A DNA stretch of 64,000 nucleotides from Cymbidium sinense (lineage: Eukaryota > Streptophyta > Magnoliopsida > Asparagales > Orchidaceae). Under the pieces are notes generated by a model. The model was not told the DNA's origin, searched no databases, and worked only from the letters and a program-made list of their open reading frames with translations. The first letter of the stretch is position 1, and each line of letters begins with the position of its first letter. The stretch covers positions 146,569,143 to 146,633,142 of the forward strand of contig CM038217.1 of assembly GCA_021442155.1 (NCBI GenBank), in the 5' to 3' direction. This document shows, one piece after another, positions 39,516 to 50,700 of the stretch. A program made the translations under genes and the position numbers.

Positions 39516-39879
39516 ATAAATCTTGATTTTCTTCTTACCAGGATACACCAAGAGAAAGTTTAAGCAGGGGCAATGGAGCATTAGCTAGTGTGGCTTGAGA
39601 AGGAGATATTGATCTAAAATTTACATCAAGAAAATATTTTAAATTACATTTAGTTTTGTATGTACCAAATACTAGAAGAAATTTAATTAGTGATTCACTA
39701 CTTGTTCAACATAGTTATCGTCATATTTTTGAGTCAAATAAGTTATTATAACCAAAAGTAGATCATTTGTGATTACGAGATATTTATGTAATGGTTTATT
39801 TAAATTAAATTTATCATTTTCTATCAATAAAGTATTTTTCTTAAATCCGTCTATTTCATTAATTATTTCTTATAATATT

Positions 39880-40870
39880 TGACATAAAAGATTAGGACAT
39901 GTAAACTATAAAATAATTAAAAGAATGATATATATGAATTTAATATCTAAAAATAATATAAATAAAGATGTGAAGTGTGAAATTTGCTCTCAAGAAAAAC
40001 AAACTATAAAATCATTTAAATCTATTTTTTTAAACAAAATGATTTATTAGATCTTATTCATAGTGATATTTTTGATTTAAATGATAATTTAACTAGATGA
40101 GGTCAAATATATTTTATTGCCTTTATTGATGATTTTTCAAAATTTTGCTATGTTTATTTAATCAAAACTAAAAATGAAGTTTTCGATATATTTAAGAAAT
40201 ATAAATTAGAAGTAGAAAATCAGTTGAATAAGAAAATTAAATTTTAAGATCGGATAAAGGTGGGGAATATATTTCACTTTTATTTAATAAATTTTGTGAA
40301 GAAAATGGTATTATACATCAAGCTACTCTATATTCTCCTCAATCTAATGGAGTAGTAGAACGAAAAAAATATAACATTAATTGATATGGTAAATGCAATG
40401 CTAATTTCATCAAATTTACTGAATAATTTATGGTGTGAAGCTTTATTAACAACTTGTTTTATTTTAAATCAGATTCTTTATAAAGATTCTAATAAAACTC
40501 CTTATAAATTTTGGAAAAATAGAAATCCCAATTTGAAGAATTTAAAAGTCTATGATTGTTTAGCTAAAATATCTATTCTAGAATGTAAAAAGAGAAAATT
40601 AGGATCTAAAATTATAGATGGTGTATTCATTGGATATTCTCTTAATAGTCCTACTTATAGATTTCTTATCATTAACTATGATATTAGTAATATTTTTATT
40701 AATATAATTATGGAATCTAGAGATGCTACAGTTTTTGAAGATATATTTTTAATGAAAAATAAGATTACAAAATCTATTAATCAAAAAAATCTTCAATAGA
40801 AAATTCTATAATAAATAATGATGATACTATTTTAACTAATAAAAATGAGAAAAATATTTGAAAACGTAAA
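39880..40870 (+). pseudogene. copia integrase (broken)
   Basis: The pre-integrase phrase HKRLGHVNYK follows a TGA at 39880 where Trp is usual, and a CEICSQEKQT zinc-finger pair follows it. The integrase core is seen as LIHSDIF (about 40055) and FIDDFSKFCYVYLIK (about 40120). After a frameshift come SDKGGEY (about 40250) and NGVVERK (about 40348), which supply the D, D and E positions. The open stretch 40386-40799 gives the C-terminal part with WCEALLTTCFILN and the phrase DGVFIGYS. Several frameshifts and stops separate these pieces, and the LINE insertion follows. Confidence 0.8.
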
Positions 40871-40877
40871 AGAATTA
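40870..40877. repeat. Target site duplication of the LINE, left copy
   Basis: AAGAATTA, repeated at 43635-43642, brackets the LINE insertion in the copia polyprotein region. Confidence 0.7.
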
Positions 40878-43634
40878 CACAACAACAACAACAATAACAA
40901 CAAGCCTTTATCCCACTAAGTGGTGTCTGCTACATGAATCCTTAGTCTCCATTGTGTCCTATTATGTGTCAAATTCTCATTTAATTCAAGTATACTATGG
41001 TCATTTTTATACATCTTAACCAAGTCTTTTTAGGTCTACCTTCACCTTTCTTAACATAAGGCAAATCTAATGCATTTACTCTCTTAACTGGGTCATCGAA
41101 TGGCTGACACTTTATGTGGCCAAACCATCTAAGGCGACTCTCTCTAATCTTATCTGCCACTGGAGCTACTCTAACTTTTTCTCGAACATACTCATTTTGC
41201 ATTTTATCTCTAAGAGTAAAGCCACTCATCCACCTAAGCATCCTCATCTCTGTAACACTTAACTTAGTCTTATGCTTCTCTTTTATTGGCCAATTCCACT
41301 ATAAATCATTAGTCTTACCACCATCTTATAAAATTTTTTCTTAAGTTTAAGTGAAATTTTTCTATCACACAATAGGCCAGATGCATTCCTCCACTTCAAC
41401 CATCCAACTTGAATTCTATTAATAACATCTCCATCTATTTCTCCATCATTTTTAATAATAGAGCCTAAATATCTGAATCACTCACTCTTATTAATGACTT
41501 GTTCACCTAATGTCACAACACCACCACTAGAACTTCTACAACTAAAATTACACTCCATATATTCAGTTTTAGATCTACTTAAATGAAAACCTTTAGACTC
41601 TAAAGTTGACCTCCATAATTCAAGTTTCTCTTGGACTCCCTCTCTAATCTTATCAACAAGAAGAATGTCATCAACAAAAAGCATACACCAAGGTACATCT
41701 TCTTATAAATGCCTGTGTATAATTAAAGTAAAAATAAGGGCTTAAAATCCTTGATGTAATCCAATGAAATAGGAAAATATTTTGTCAATCCTCCTTATGT
41801 TTGGACACACAGTATACATATCCTTAATGACTTGAATATAACTAATATTAACTCCTTTCTATTCTAGAACTCTCCAAAGAACATCTCTTGAAACTTTATC
41901 ATAAGCTTTCTCTCAATAAATATTATATGTAGATCATCCTTACTTTCTTTCTTCTCCATCAAACCTCTTAACAAATGTATAGCATCCATAGTAGATCTAC
42001 GGCATGAAACCAAACCGATTGTGAGAAACTTTTGTATCACATCATAACTATGCTTTCGATTACTCTCTCCCGTAATTTTAATGTAAGACACATTAACTTA
42101 ACTCCTCTATAATTTGCACACTCTTGGGCATCACCTTTATTCTTAAATATAGGAACCAACAAACTCTTTCTCCACTCATCTGACATCTTTTAGTCTTTAA
42201 AATAACATTAAAAAGATTTGTAAGCCAAGAAATTTCTTGATCTCCTAAACATTTTCACACTTCTATTAGAATATTATCAAGTCCTACTGTTTTTCTACAT
42301 TTCATTTTCTTTAAAGCTTCTCTAACTTCAGATTTACTAATATGACGATAAAAATAAAATTTTCTATTTTTGTTTAGGGTATTAAGGTTGCTAAAATTAA
42401 TCGTACTTTCAGATCTTTCATTAAAAAGTTTATCAAAATACCTCATCCACCTATTTTCAACATCCTTTTCTAAGAAAAGCGCTTTATTATTTTCATCCTT
42501 AATACCCCTCACTTGACCTAGGTCTTTACTTCTCCTATCTCTTTGGTTGGCTAACTTATACATATATCTTTCACCTTCTTTGATATATAATCTATTGTAT
42601 AAATTACTAAAAACTAAATTTTTTGCATCATATATTATTTTTTCTTAGAATTCTGAGTTTTATATCTTTTTATAACAATGCTTCTTATTTCTTATCTTTT
42701 ATTACACACCCTAACTCCACCACCAACTATTTTTATTAAAAGAAGCTTTTCCTTTTAATTCTCCAAGCACATCTTTAACAACTTTCTTAATTTCACTTGT
42801 TACATTTTCCCACATAGCATAAGCTTCCTTATGAACATCCCAAATTCTAAGCTCTTGTAGCTTGCTTTTAAAAATATTTTTATCTGTGTTCTTTAAGTGT
42901 CCCCATCTAATCTTAGGATAATAATTTGATTTATTTTTTCTCTTACAACCTTTCATCTTAAAATCTAAAACTAACAATCGATGTCGTTAAACTTAAACTT
43001 TGGTTGACCTTATAATCTTTAAGCGATATATTTTTCTTATCAGAAAATAATCAATCTGTGTTTTATTAGATCAATTTTTATAAGTAATAATATGTTCATC
43101 TCTTTTCTTAAATAAAGTATTAGCAACTACAAAATCATAAGCTAAGATAAAATCTAATATAGTCTTACCTTCTTCATCAGTCACTCCAAATCCATAACCA
43201 CCATGAATACTTTTAAAATCTTCTACTACTCTACCAACATGTCCATTTAATCTCCTCCAATAAATATTTTTTCTTCAAGAGGTATCTTCTGTATTAATCT
43301 CTTTAATTCTTTCCAAAAATTTTCTTTTAAGCTTATATCCAAACCTACTTGAGGAGCATAAACACTTATAACATTGATAATCTTGGTATAACCAATAATC
43401 TTTAAAGCTATAATTCTATCTCTATGTCTATTAATATTTATACATTATCCTTTAAACTTTTATCTATAATCACACCACACCATTTCTAGTTTGACTTCTA
43501 CCTGAATACCAAAGTTTAAAACTTAAATTATCAATCTTCTTGGGCTTCTCCCCAACCCATTTAGTTTCTTAAACACATAAAATATTTATCTTTTTATGAA
43601 CCATAATATCTATTAATTCTATTAATTTACCTCT
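40878..43634 (-). mobile_element. RTE-type LINE, 5'-truncated, nested in the copia element
   Basis: This is a non-LTR retrotransposon lying on the minus strand, of about 2.76 kb. Its 3' end (low coordinates) reads GGGATAAAGGCTTGTTGTTA and ends in a TTG-rich tail, the usual 3' end of plant RTE LINEs. From its 5' end the domains are an apurinic endonuclease whose start is missing (43634 down to about 42970; phrase ETKWVGEKPKKIDN), then reverse transcriptase with FVDD at 41667-41678. The conserved C-terminal phrase SRLRWFGHIK is within 41247-40981. The domains are split over at least five ORFs by stops and frameshifts, so it is dead. The 8-bp duplication AAGAATTA at both ends marks it as a real insertion, later than the copia element. 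Confidence 0.88.
40981..43634 (-). pseudogene. RTE LINE endonuclease/reverse transcriptase (broken)
   Basis: The pieces on the minus strand are: endonuclease end and linker (42977-42711), N-terminal reverse transcriptase with KMKCRKTVGLDNI (42563-42255), palm region with SCRRSTMDAIHLLRGLMEKK (42091-41864), catalytic FVDD with [18 protein letters not shown] (41684-41478), and C-terminal tail (41247-40981). The catalytic FVDD box is intact in itself. The parts no longer join into one reading frame. Confidence 0.85.
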
Positions 43635-43642
43635 AAGAATTA
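43635..43642. repeat. Target site duplication of the LINE, right copy
   Basis: AAGAATTA, identical to 40870-40877. Confidence 0.7.
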
Positions 43643-45192
43643 AATTTTGGTGATGATTTTTATTCTCTTTTTACTGAAATATTTATTCTTGAAAATGATC
43701 CTACTACTTTTGAAGAAGCTATGAATTCAATAAATGCACCATTTTAAAAAGAAGCTATAATAATCAAATAGATTTTATCATATCAAATAAGACTTGGGTA
43801 CTTTGTGATTTATCTTCAGGTTATAAAACTATTAGATGTAAATGGATATTCAAAAAGAAATTAAAATCAAATAGATCAATAGATAGATATAAAGCAAGAT
43901 TAGTAGCCAAAGGATATACACAAAAAGTGGTGTTGATTGTTTTGATATTTATTCTCCGGTTGCTAGAATTTCTATAATTTGTTTCCTTTTAACTTTATCT
44001 TTAGCATATAATCTAGTTATACATCAAATGGATGTAAAAAAAACATTTTTAAATAGTGATTTAGATGAAGAAATTTATATGGATCAACCTAAAGGTTTTA
44101 TAGTAAAAGTCAAGAAAATAAAGTTTGTAAATTAATAAAATCTTTATATTGATTACATCAAGCTCCTAAACAATAGCATGAAAAGTTTGATGAAGTAGTA
44201 TTGACATATGCATTTTTTATTAGCGAGTCTGATAAATGTATTTATATTAAATTTGTTAATCATGATTATGTTATTTTATGTTTTTATGTTGATAATATTT
44301 TAATTTTTGGTACAAATCTCAATATTGTGAATAATATTAAAGAGTTTTTATCAACTCAATTTGATATAAAAGAATTAGGTGAAGCTGTAATACTAGCTAT
44401 AAAAATTTATAGAAATGCAAATAACTTTTCTATTACTCAATCACATTATATTCAAAAACTTCTTAAAAAATTTAATTATCAAGATGTGAGTCTGTAGGCG
44501 CTCCATATTACTCTAGCTTACATCTTATAAATAATTTAGGTGATAGTGTATCATAATTAAAATATTCTCAACTAATTAGTTATTTTATATATCTAGCAAA
44601 TTATTCTCGAACTGATATTGCTTATGCTGTAAGAAAATTGTGTAGATATACTAGTAACCCTAGTGAAACTCATTGGAAAGTACTAAATTGAATTTTTAAA
44701 TATTTAAATGGTATAATAAACTATTGCATTCATTATAATGGTTTTTCTATATTACTAGAAGGATATTGTGATGCTAGTTGGATTGCCGACACTAATAAAA
44801 TAAAAGCCACTAGTGGTTATGTCTTCACATTTTGTGGCGGTGCAATATCATGAAAATCTACTAAACAAACATTAATATCTACACCTACTATGCAAGCATA
44901 ATTTATAGCACTCAATCTTGATACTTCTGAAATCGAGTGGCTTAAAAGTTTATTAGTTTGTTTACCTTGTATTTAAAAATCTATACCTGCTATTTTAATA
45001 AATTGTGATAATCAAACTGTTATATCAAAAGCAAAAAAGTGCAAAATACAATGATAAAAAATGTCATATGAGAATAAGATATGATTCTTTATATGAATTA
45101 TATAGAAGAGGTGTTGTCACTTACCATTATATTTGCTCTGAGAAAAATATTACAGATCAATTGACGAAAGGGCTTGCAAAGACTTCTATATG
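43643..45192 (+). pseudogene. copia reverse transcriptase and RNase H (broken)
   Basis: The copia polyprotein resumes after the LINE with the phrase NFGDDFYS and then DPTTFEEAMNS. Reverse transcriptase is recognised by CKWIFKKKLK, YKARLVAKGYTQK, HQMDVKKTFLNSDL and, at 44285-44296, YVDN in place of the YVDD catalytic box, so one catalytic Asp is lost (AAT for GAT). RNase H follows with the phrases YCDASWIAD (about 44764), SGYVFTFCGGAIS and IEWLKSLL. The end carries DQLTKGLAKTS-like sequence. Stops and frameshifts are scattered throughout. Confidence 0.85.
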
Positions 45193-45808
45193 AGATCATT
45201 AGAAGAGATGGGGTTTAAATAGTCATCATAATGGAAACCCAACCTTCAGATTGGAAACACCATGATAGAAGGTTCAATGTGGTAAAAAATGAAGCTGATC
45301 GAATGACTGGTAAAAGCACATTTCTTAATATTATAAATATAATCCTTATATATATTTGTGCTAAACTGCAATGAAAATAAGGTTGAGATATGGCTCTTAA
45401 TGAGATCAAAGGCAAAAATTTTGCGATATATTATAATTGCAGTGTATCTTGGAGATCTCACCTATATAAGTGTTGCAGTAATATGCCGCTACAATGAGAT
45501 CTTATTAAGATCTTAAAACACTTATGAATTGAGATGAAAGTGCTGAGTCTTTAAAGCGCACCATTGAGTAGAACTTATATTGTGTCTAATATCATCTGTA
45601 AATCAAATGATATAATAATTTATATACTTAGTTCTAAACTTTGGTTACTATAGTATTTATTATTGTTAGACTTTTGTTATACTAAGTGAAAGTCACACTC
45701 AGATGGTACTTTCATTGAATGCATGATAAAAATTATCCAAAATGAAAATTTTGATTCTTGATCTTTTATTTTATTCACCTCAAATTTATTTATAAATATT
45801 TTTTTATT

Positions 45809-45818
45809 GGAGAGGGAA
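45809..45818 (+). other. Polypurine tract of the copia element
   Basis: GGAGAGGGAA, one base before the TG that opens the 3' LTR; the usual site of plus-strand DNA priming. Confidence 0.75.
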
Positions 45819-45819
45819 T

Positions 45820-46374
45820 TGTTACAGAAAAATAAAGAAAAAGAAATTATAACATTATTCTTAACGTTATTATTCTAATGTTATTATAATAAAAATATTA
45901 ATTATATAACTTATAACATAAATTAAATAAATACAAATAAATTAATTCATAACTTAAAATAAGAGCTAGTAACGGCTATAAATCATAATTAGATGATTTA
46001 ATATTTAGCTCTCATCTTTCACATATAAATAGATGATAATGTGAGCTTGAATGATATGATAAAAGCTGAATATTTTCTCTCCCTTTCTTTATTCATAATT
46101 TTTCTTGTCATTCTCTTCATCTCATTTTGGGCAAAGAGAGACAGTTTGAAGTTTGTCGATCTTTGGTGCACGATCGATCAATGAGACATGTTATATCTCA
46201 GAGTAGAAAAGAGAGCCACAAATTAGTGCACCTAAGACTTGATCTACTATATGGATAATATCATCGGCACGCCTCCCTTTCAGGCTATTTCAATCTCATT
46301 ATTTTTATTTTTATTTGCCTAGTTGTGTTAAATTTATTTCTTAATTATTAATTTATTTTCTTATAGTTCTAACA
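45820..46374 (+). repeat. 3' LTR of the copia element
   Basis: It opens with TGTTACAGAAAAATAAAG and ends with GTTCTAACA. It aligns with 37860-38449 over its whole length, with a substitution about every 8-12 bases in the stretches I compared by eye. The TATAAATAG word is kept (about 46024). Confidence 0.88.
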
Positions 46375-46379
46375 TTCTT

Positions 46380-47560
46380 CACTTCTAATCAACTCATCTT
46401 TCAATCCCTAGCTTGAAATTCTCCATGTTTAAAGTAAATAAGATTTTTCAGTCATCGAGCTTCTCAAGTTCTCATATTTTGTTGATCTTAATTCCATATT
46501 AATTTATGCTTATTTCTCAAACGAAATATATTGCTAATACTAATAACAAGGGCAAAGTCAATTAAGGGTGAAAAAGTCACGCCAAGAATGAGAGGAGAAT
46601 TGAGCGTGTAATGTGTATTTTTAACTTATTTTTAAATTCATCAATTCAAATTTAAATTTCACACAATTATGCAAAATAAAGTGAAATAATAATAATAAGA
46701 GCAAGTATGTGGAAGTAATGCATCTGTGTATCATATCGGGTTACTCAAGTGAATGGTTTAAAGTTAAGCTAGTAATGAATTATGTATTCTCTCAGAACCT
46801 ATTTCAAGAAACTTTCTATTTGGAAGTGGCATGAATCCACACAGACACACAAACTTAGATTTCTTATTTGGAAGTACATGTAATGAACTTGAAGATAGAT
46901 GACATATTTAGGACCCTAATAAATATTTGATTTTGATGGAGCAAGTTACAGACTACTTCCAAACTTTAAGACTAATATTTATTGATAGAACATTTGACTA
47001 ATATATTTTATGTAAATAATATAATATATTATTCTAAAATGATAAAAAAAATTAAAACCAATTTAGATCAAGATGAAACAAGCTAAGCAATACTTCTAAA
47101 CTTGAACCAATATTCAAAGATGGATCATTTGTTTAGCTTGTTTTATGCAACTAATACAATCTACCTTAGCTTGAGAATCATATATATATATATATATATA
47201 TAAACAAAATTACGAAGTCTTTAAAACATGTATATTATCATGTAAATTATATAAAAAAAATGATGCATTATTGACCTATGCTTTCCTCGTATTTCTAACT
47301 CCTCATAAATAACATTATTTAGTCCTTGCATGTTGTAGCATTTGAATTAATCAAATGTACTTCTTTGGGCATATTTACAAGGATGGTGCATATTTAAATG
47401 TTAATTTTTTTGATCATTTGATTAATTTGATTAAGGAAGAATGTGAAGTATTAAGATTTATTTTTGAAAATTAGAAGTTAAGATTTTTAGGGAGATGAAG
47501 AAAATGAAGGGTATGCATATCTTTAATGCACGCTTTATTTAATATAAATTTTTTTTTTTT
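46380..47560. other. AT-rich intergenic stretch upstream of the FLX-like gene
   Basis: I see no gene. It holds a short TA run (47181-47202). The promoter of the downstream gene must lie near its right end. A TAATATAAAT word near 47540 is a possible TATA element, but no transcription start can be fixed. Confidence 0.4.
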
Positions 47561-47704
47561 GATAAAATTACAAATTATTTGTTGGCAGTAGTATAGTACA
47601 TGCACTGCTGAAAGCTGGCTAAACCCACGATCTGATCGACGGCTTACGGCTCACCATCGCCAAAGTCTCCGGCTATTTGGCTTCTCCCCTTTACCAGATC
47701 ACCG

Positions 47705-47713
47705 AAACCCTAA
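47705..47713 (+). promoter_or_regulatory. Telo-box in the 5' leader of the FLX-like gene
   Basis: AAACCCTAA, 49 bases upstream of the ATG. This element is common in the leaders of plant genes active in dividing cells and is bound by telobox factors in other plants. Function here is inferred from the word alone. Confidence 0.45.
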
Positions 47714-47761
47714 TTTCTCCAATCGAAAACCTCTTCGATCCATTTCTCTCTTTTGCAACCC

Positions 47762-50700
47762 ATGGCAGGAAGGGGCCACGTCATCCCCAATCACGTCCTC
47801 CAACTTCGCGATCACCCGCCTCCGCACTTAGGCCCACATCCCCAGGTCATCCGCATCATTGATGAACCTTTAGTTCTCCGCCGCCTCCCGCCGCCTCATG
47901 CCCCTCACGCCTCCATTATCGCCCTCGAGGATCGCCTCGCGGCTCAGCATCGCGAGATCAACGTCCTCCTTGCCGACAACCAACACCTCGCCGCTACACA
48001 CGTCGCCCTAAAGCAGGAGCTCGACGCCTCCCGTAACGAGCTTCGCGTTGCCTCCGCCGCAGCTGCTAAGGTACGGCTGGAGCGGGAGGCTGATGTGCGC
48101 CAAGTGCTCGACCGATCGTTGAAGGCTGATGCGGAGGCTCGTGTGGTTGAGGAGATGCGGGCGGAGTTAACGCAAGTAAGGACTGACGCGCAGAAGCTTG
48201 GGGCAACGAGGAATGAACTATTGGAACGACTCCAGGGGCTGAAAGTGGAGGGTTCACGTGCTAGGGAGGAGCTAGCGCAAGCATCCGCTGTGAGGGCCGA
48301 GATTGACGCTATGAGTAGGGAAATCCAGAGAGGAAGGTTTGCATATGTCAATGTACCTGACCTTAGTTATGCCTTTTTTCATGAAGTGATTATGATGGGT
48401 CTGACAAGCTTATTCAGTTGACATATTTATTCTTATGCTGATGTCTTTTATTTTGGATTTGATGCTTGTGAATCAGTCGGTCCTTTCTGAAGTGAGATGA
48501 GCTCAAGATTTTACTGGTCAAATAACTATAGAATGTGCACCTTTTATTCCTTATTTTCTTAAACAAAAGGAGATCTTTTGGTAATGATTGAGCAAAGGAG
48601 CCATTTTTTAACCTTATCATTGACAATAAACAGCAAAATAGTGCAAGCCTTGCTAACATGGAAATCTTTGTCATCAAACTTGCTTGTAAGTCATAAACAA
48701 AAGGAGACTTATCTGCTTAATCTGCTTGATCTGGAATTAAAATCAGCACTTTAATTTTTCCAATTCAATATGTTTCTTTTCTCCAAATACTTTAGTACCA
48801 ATCATGAGCAGTTCTATTTTTCCTCCTTTTTTGAATTTTGTTTTCTGACTATTTCATTATGTCAGAAGACTGCTCTCATTGTGCTTGGGGTTTTCCATTT
48901 GCTTTTTACTCAACCCCTTATTGTATTTGGTTTCTCCAGCATTTGCATTATGGTGATCCACTCTGCTAAGTTTTGGTCAAGTTGAATTAGCAATCAAATG
49001 TACTAAAATCACAAACAGTGTTGGTTTTGGAAATTTCTTTGTTAGTTATGCATAAAGATAATTTTAGACATACTGGTTTGCTAGTTCTTTAAATGTAGGT
49101 TGTTCTATTTTGAGAAGCAATTAAATTAAATATGATCTAATATAATGTAAATATGATGACAAAATATAAGATTCATTATGCAAAAATGCTAGAGTTTCAA
49201 GAAGTTATAAGGTGAAAAGTTCATTAACTTTTAAAGAAGAACCTTATGAAGAAAACTAACATGCAATTCACTTAATTTAAGATATGTTATACATATCTTT
49301 TGATTGTAGAAACAATGGTTGAAGCAAATATTTTTGTAACATAATTGTTCCTCTAATTTTCTATGCTTTATCAATTGATTAGAAGGGTTTCCTTTCATTC
49401 AACCTAAGAACAATGCCACTTGAGATTAAATCCTACTATCTTTCATTCAAAGATTTGAGGTTTAAATATATAAATTAAAAAATTGATGTTTTGTATTGTT
49501 GTTTTAAAGGTGAAAGAGTGAAGCAAAGTATTTGACCCCTCTTGTGAACCAATCATAAGCTTCATCATTTCAATTTTAGAGGTAAGAAATAATATGTAAG
49601 AATTTTATATCTAAAACAATTTAAGTATTTAAAACCTCATCACATTAACATGATTAGTAACTTTCAACCCCCCCCCCTCCCAAAAAAAATATATTGTACA
49701 ATTATATCAGACATACCTATCAATGAAAATATTTATATCCCTTTTGTCAATGTCATGTTCACTTTTTCTCCACCATGATTATTTTTTCCATGGATGATAC
49801 TGCAATAAATTAAATATGTATGTCAATGTATCTATATCTAGTCCTGAAAAAAACAAAATGAGATATTTAGCATATAAAAGATGAATCAATGTATTTATAA
49901 GCGGAGCTCCCCACATATATTTGTTGTTGCTTTGAATTTTTTATGTTTTCGCATCCTCGTATGTGGCCACACAAGTTTTAACAACAATAAGAGCATGCAT
50001 TTACATGAATACCACATGGTTCTGATATATATATGACTGATCATACTATTTGAGAATTTCTTTCATCTTTCATCTCAAACTGATCATACTCACTGATATG
50101 CTAACTCCTTAGTGCTTGAGGCACTCAAGCATGACATGGCTTCACCTAAGTAGTGTTATTAAAGGTAGCACTCAAGGTGACATGGTTGATTAATATTTGA
50201 GCACTAGTCGTTAACCTTGCACTAAAGTGAAGCAAGAAGAAAAAAATGCTTGCATATTTAATTCCGAGAAATGTTTTTTGGTAGCATATATAATAATCAT
50301 CAAAATAAAATGTAGCAGAAAAATAATTTTTTCACATTTTTTGTAATTTCAAATATTAAAAATGCAAAATCTTCTAGTGAAATATTTAAAATAAAGTGCA
50401 TATAAATTCCAAAAGTTATATCTCAAGTTTAAACAAGCATGTTAAAACTTAAGTTGGTAGCTTCATTAGTGTAAAATTATTTTAATATTTATTATTTCCT
50501 GATATTTTCTTTACCACCCATATTACCTTCCTTCTCATTTGATTTATGGCTTTACATCTCATAATATAATTGTTTATGTTTTAAAAATAATAAAAAATTG
50601 CATCATAGAGTGCCTTTGTTGTTACGCCAGCCTAGGAGTTGTTTGAGGTGTTGTTGCCTTTCCTAGTTGCCTAGGTAGCATGACTCACCTTTGATAACAC

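Larger units (their letters stand above)
37860..46374 (+). mobile_element. Ty1/copia LTR retrotransposon, complete but inactive
   Basis: Two direct LTRs bound an internal region whose domain order (gag with zinc knuckle, protease, integrase, reverse transcriptase, RNase H) is that of Ty1/copia elements. The polypurine tract GGAGAGGGAA (45809-45818) stands just before the 3' LTR. The flanking bases are GTCTT on the left (37855-37859) and TTCTT on the right (46375-46379), a 5-bp target duplication with one mismatch. The coding part is broken by many stops and frameshifts, and the LTRs have clearly diverged, so the insertion is old. An RTE LINE (40878-43634) is nested in it on the other strand. 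No convincing initiator-tRNA primer site follows the 5' LTR; it is either eroded or primed differently. Confidence 0.9.

Noticed and set aside
41114..41344. Plus-strand ORF inside the nested LINE
   Set aside because: Antisense shadow of the LINE reverse transcriptase tail.
45215..45461. Minus-strand ORFs after the copia RNase H
   Set aside because: They lie in the copia internal 3' region, which carries plus-strand remnants; no domain on the minus strand.
47944..48351. Minus-strand ORFs within FLX-like exon 1
   Set aside because: Shadows caused by the GC-rich codons of the real exon.
47753..48421. Reading exon 1 of the FLX-like gene as a single-exon gene of 222 codons
   Set aside because: The frame crosses a good splice donor at 48337 and loses coding character; exons 2-4 continue the family sequence.
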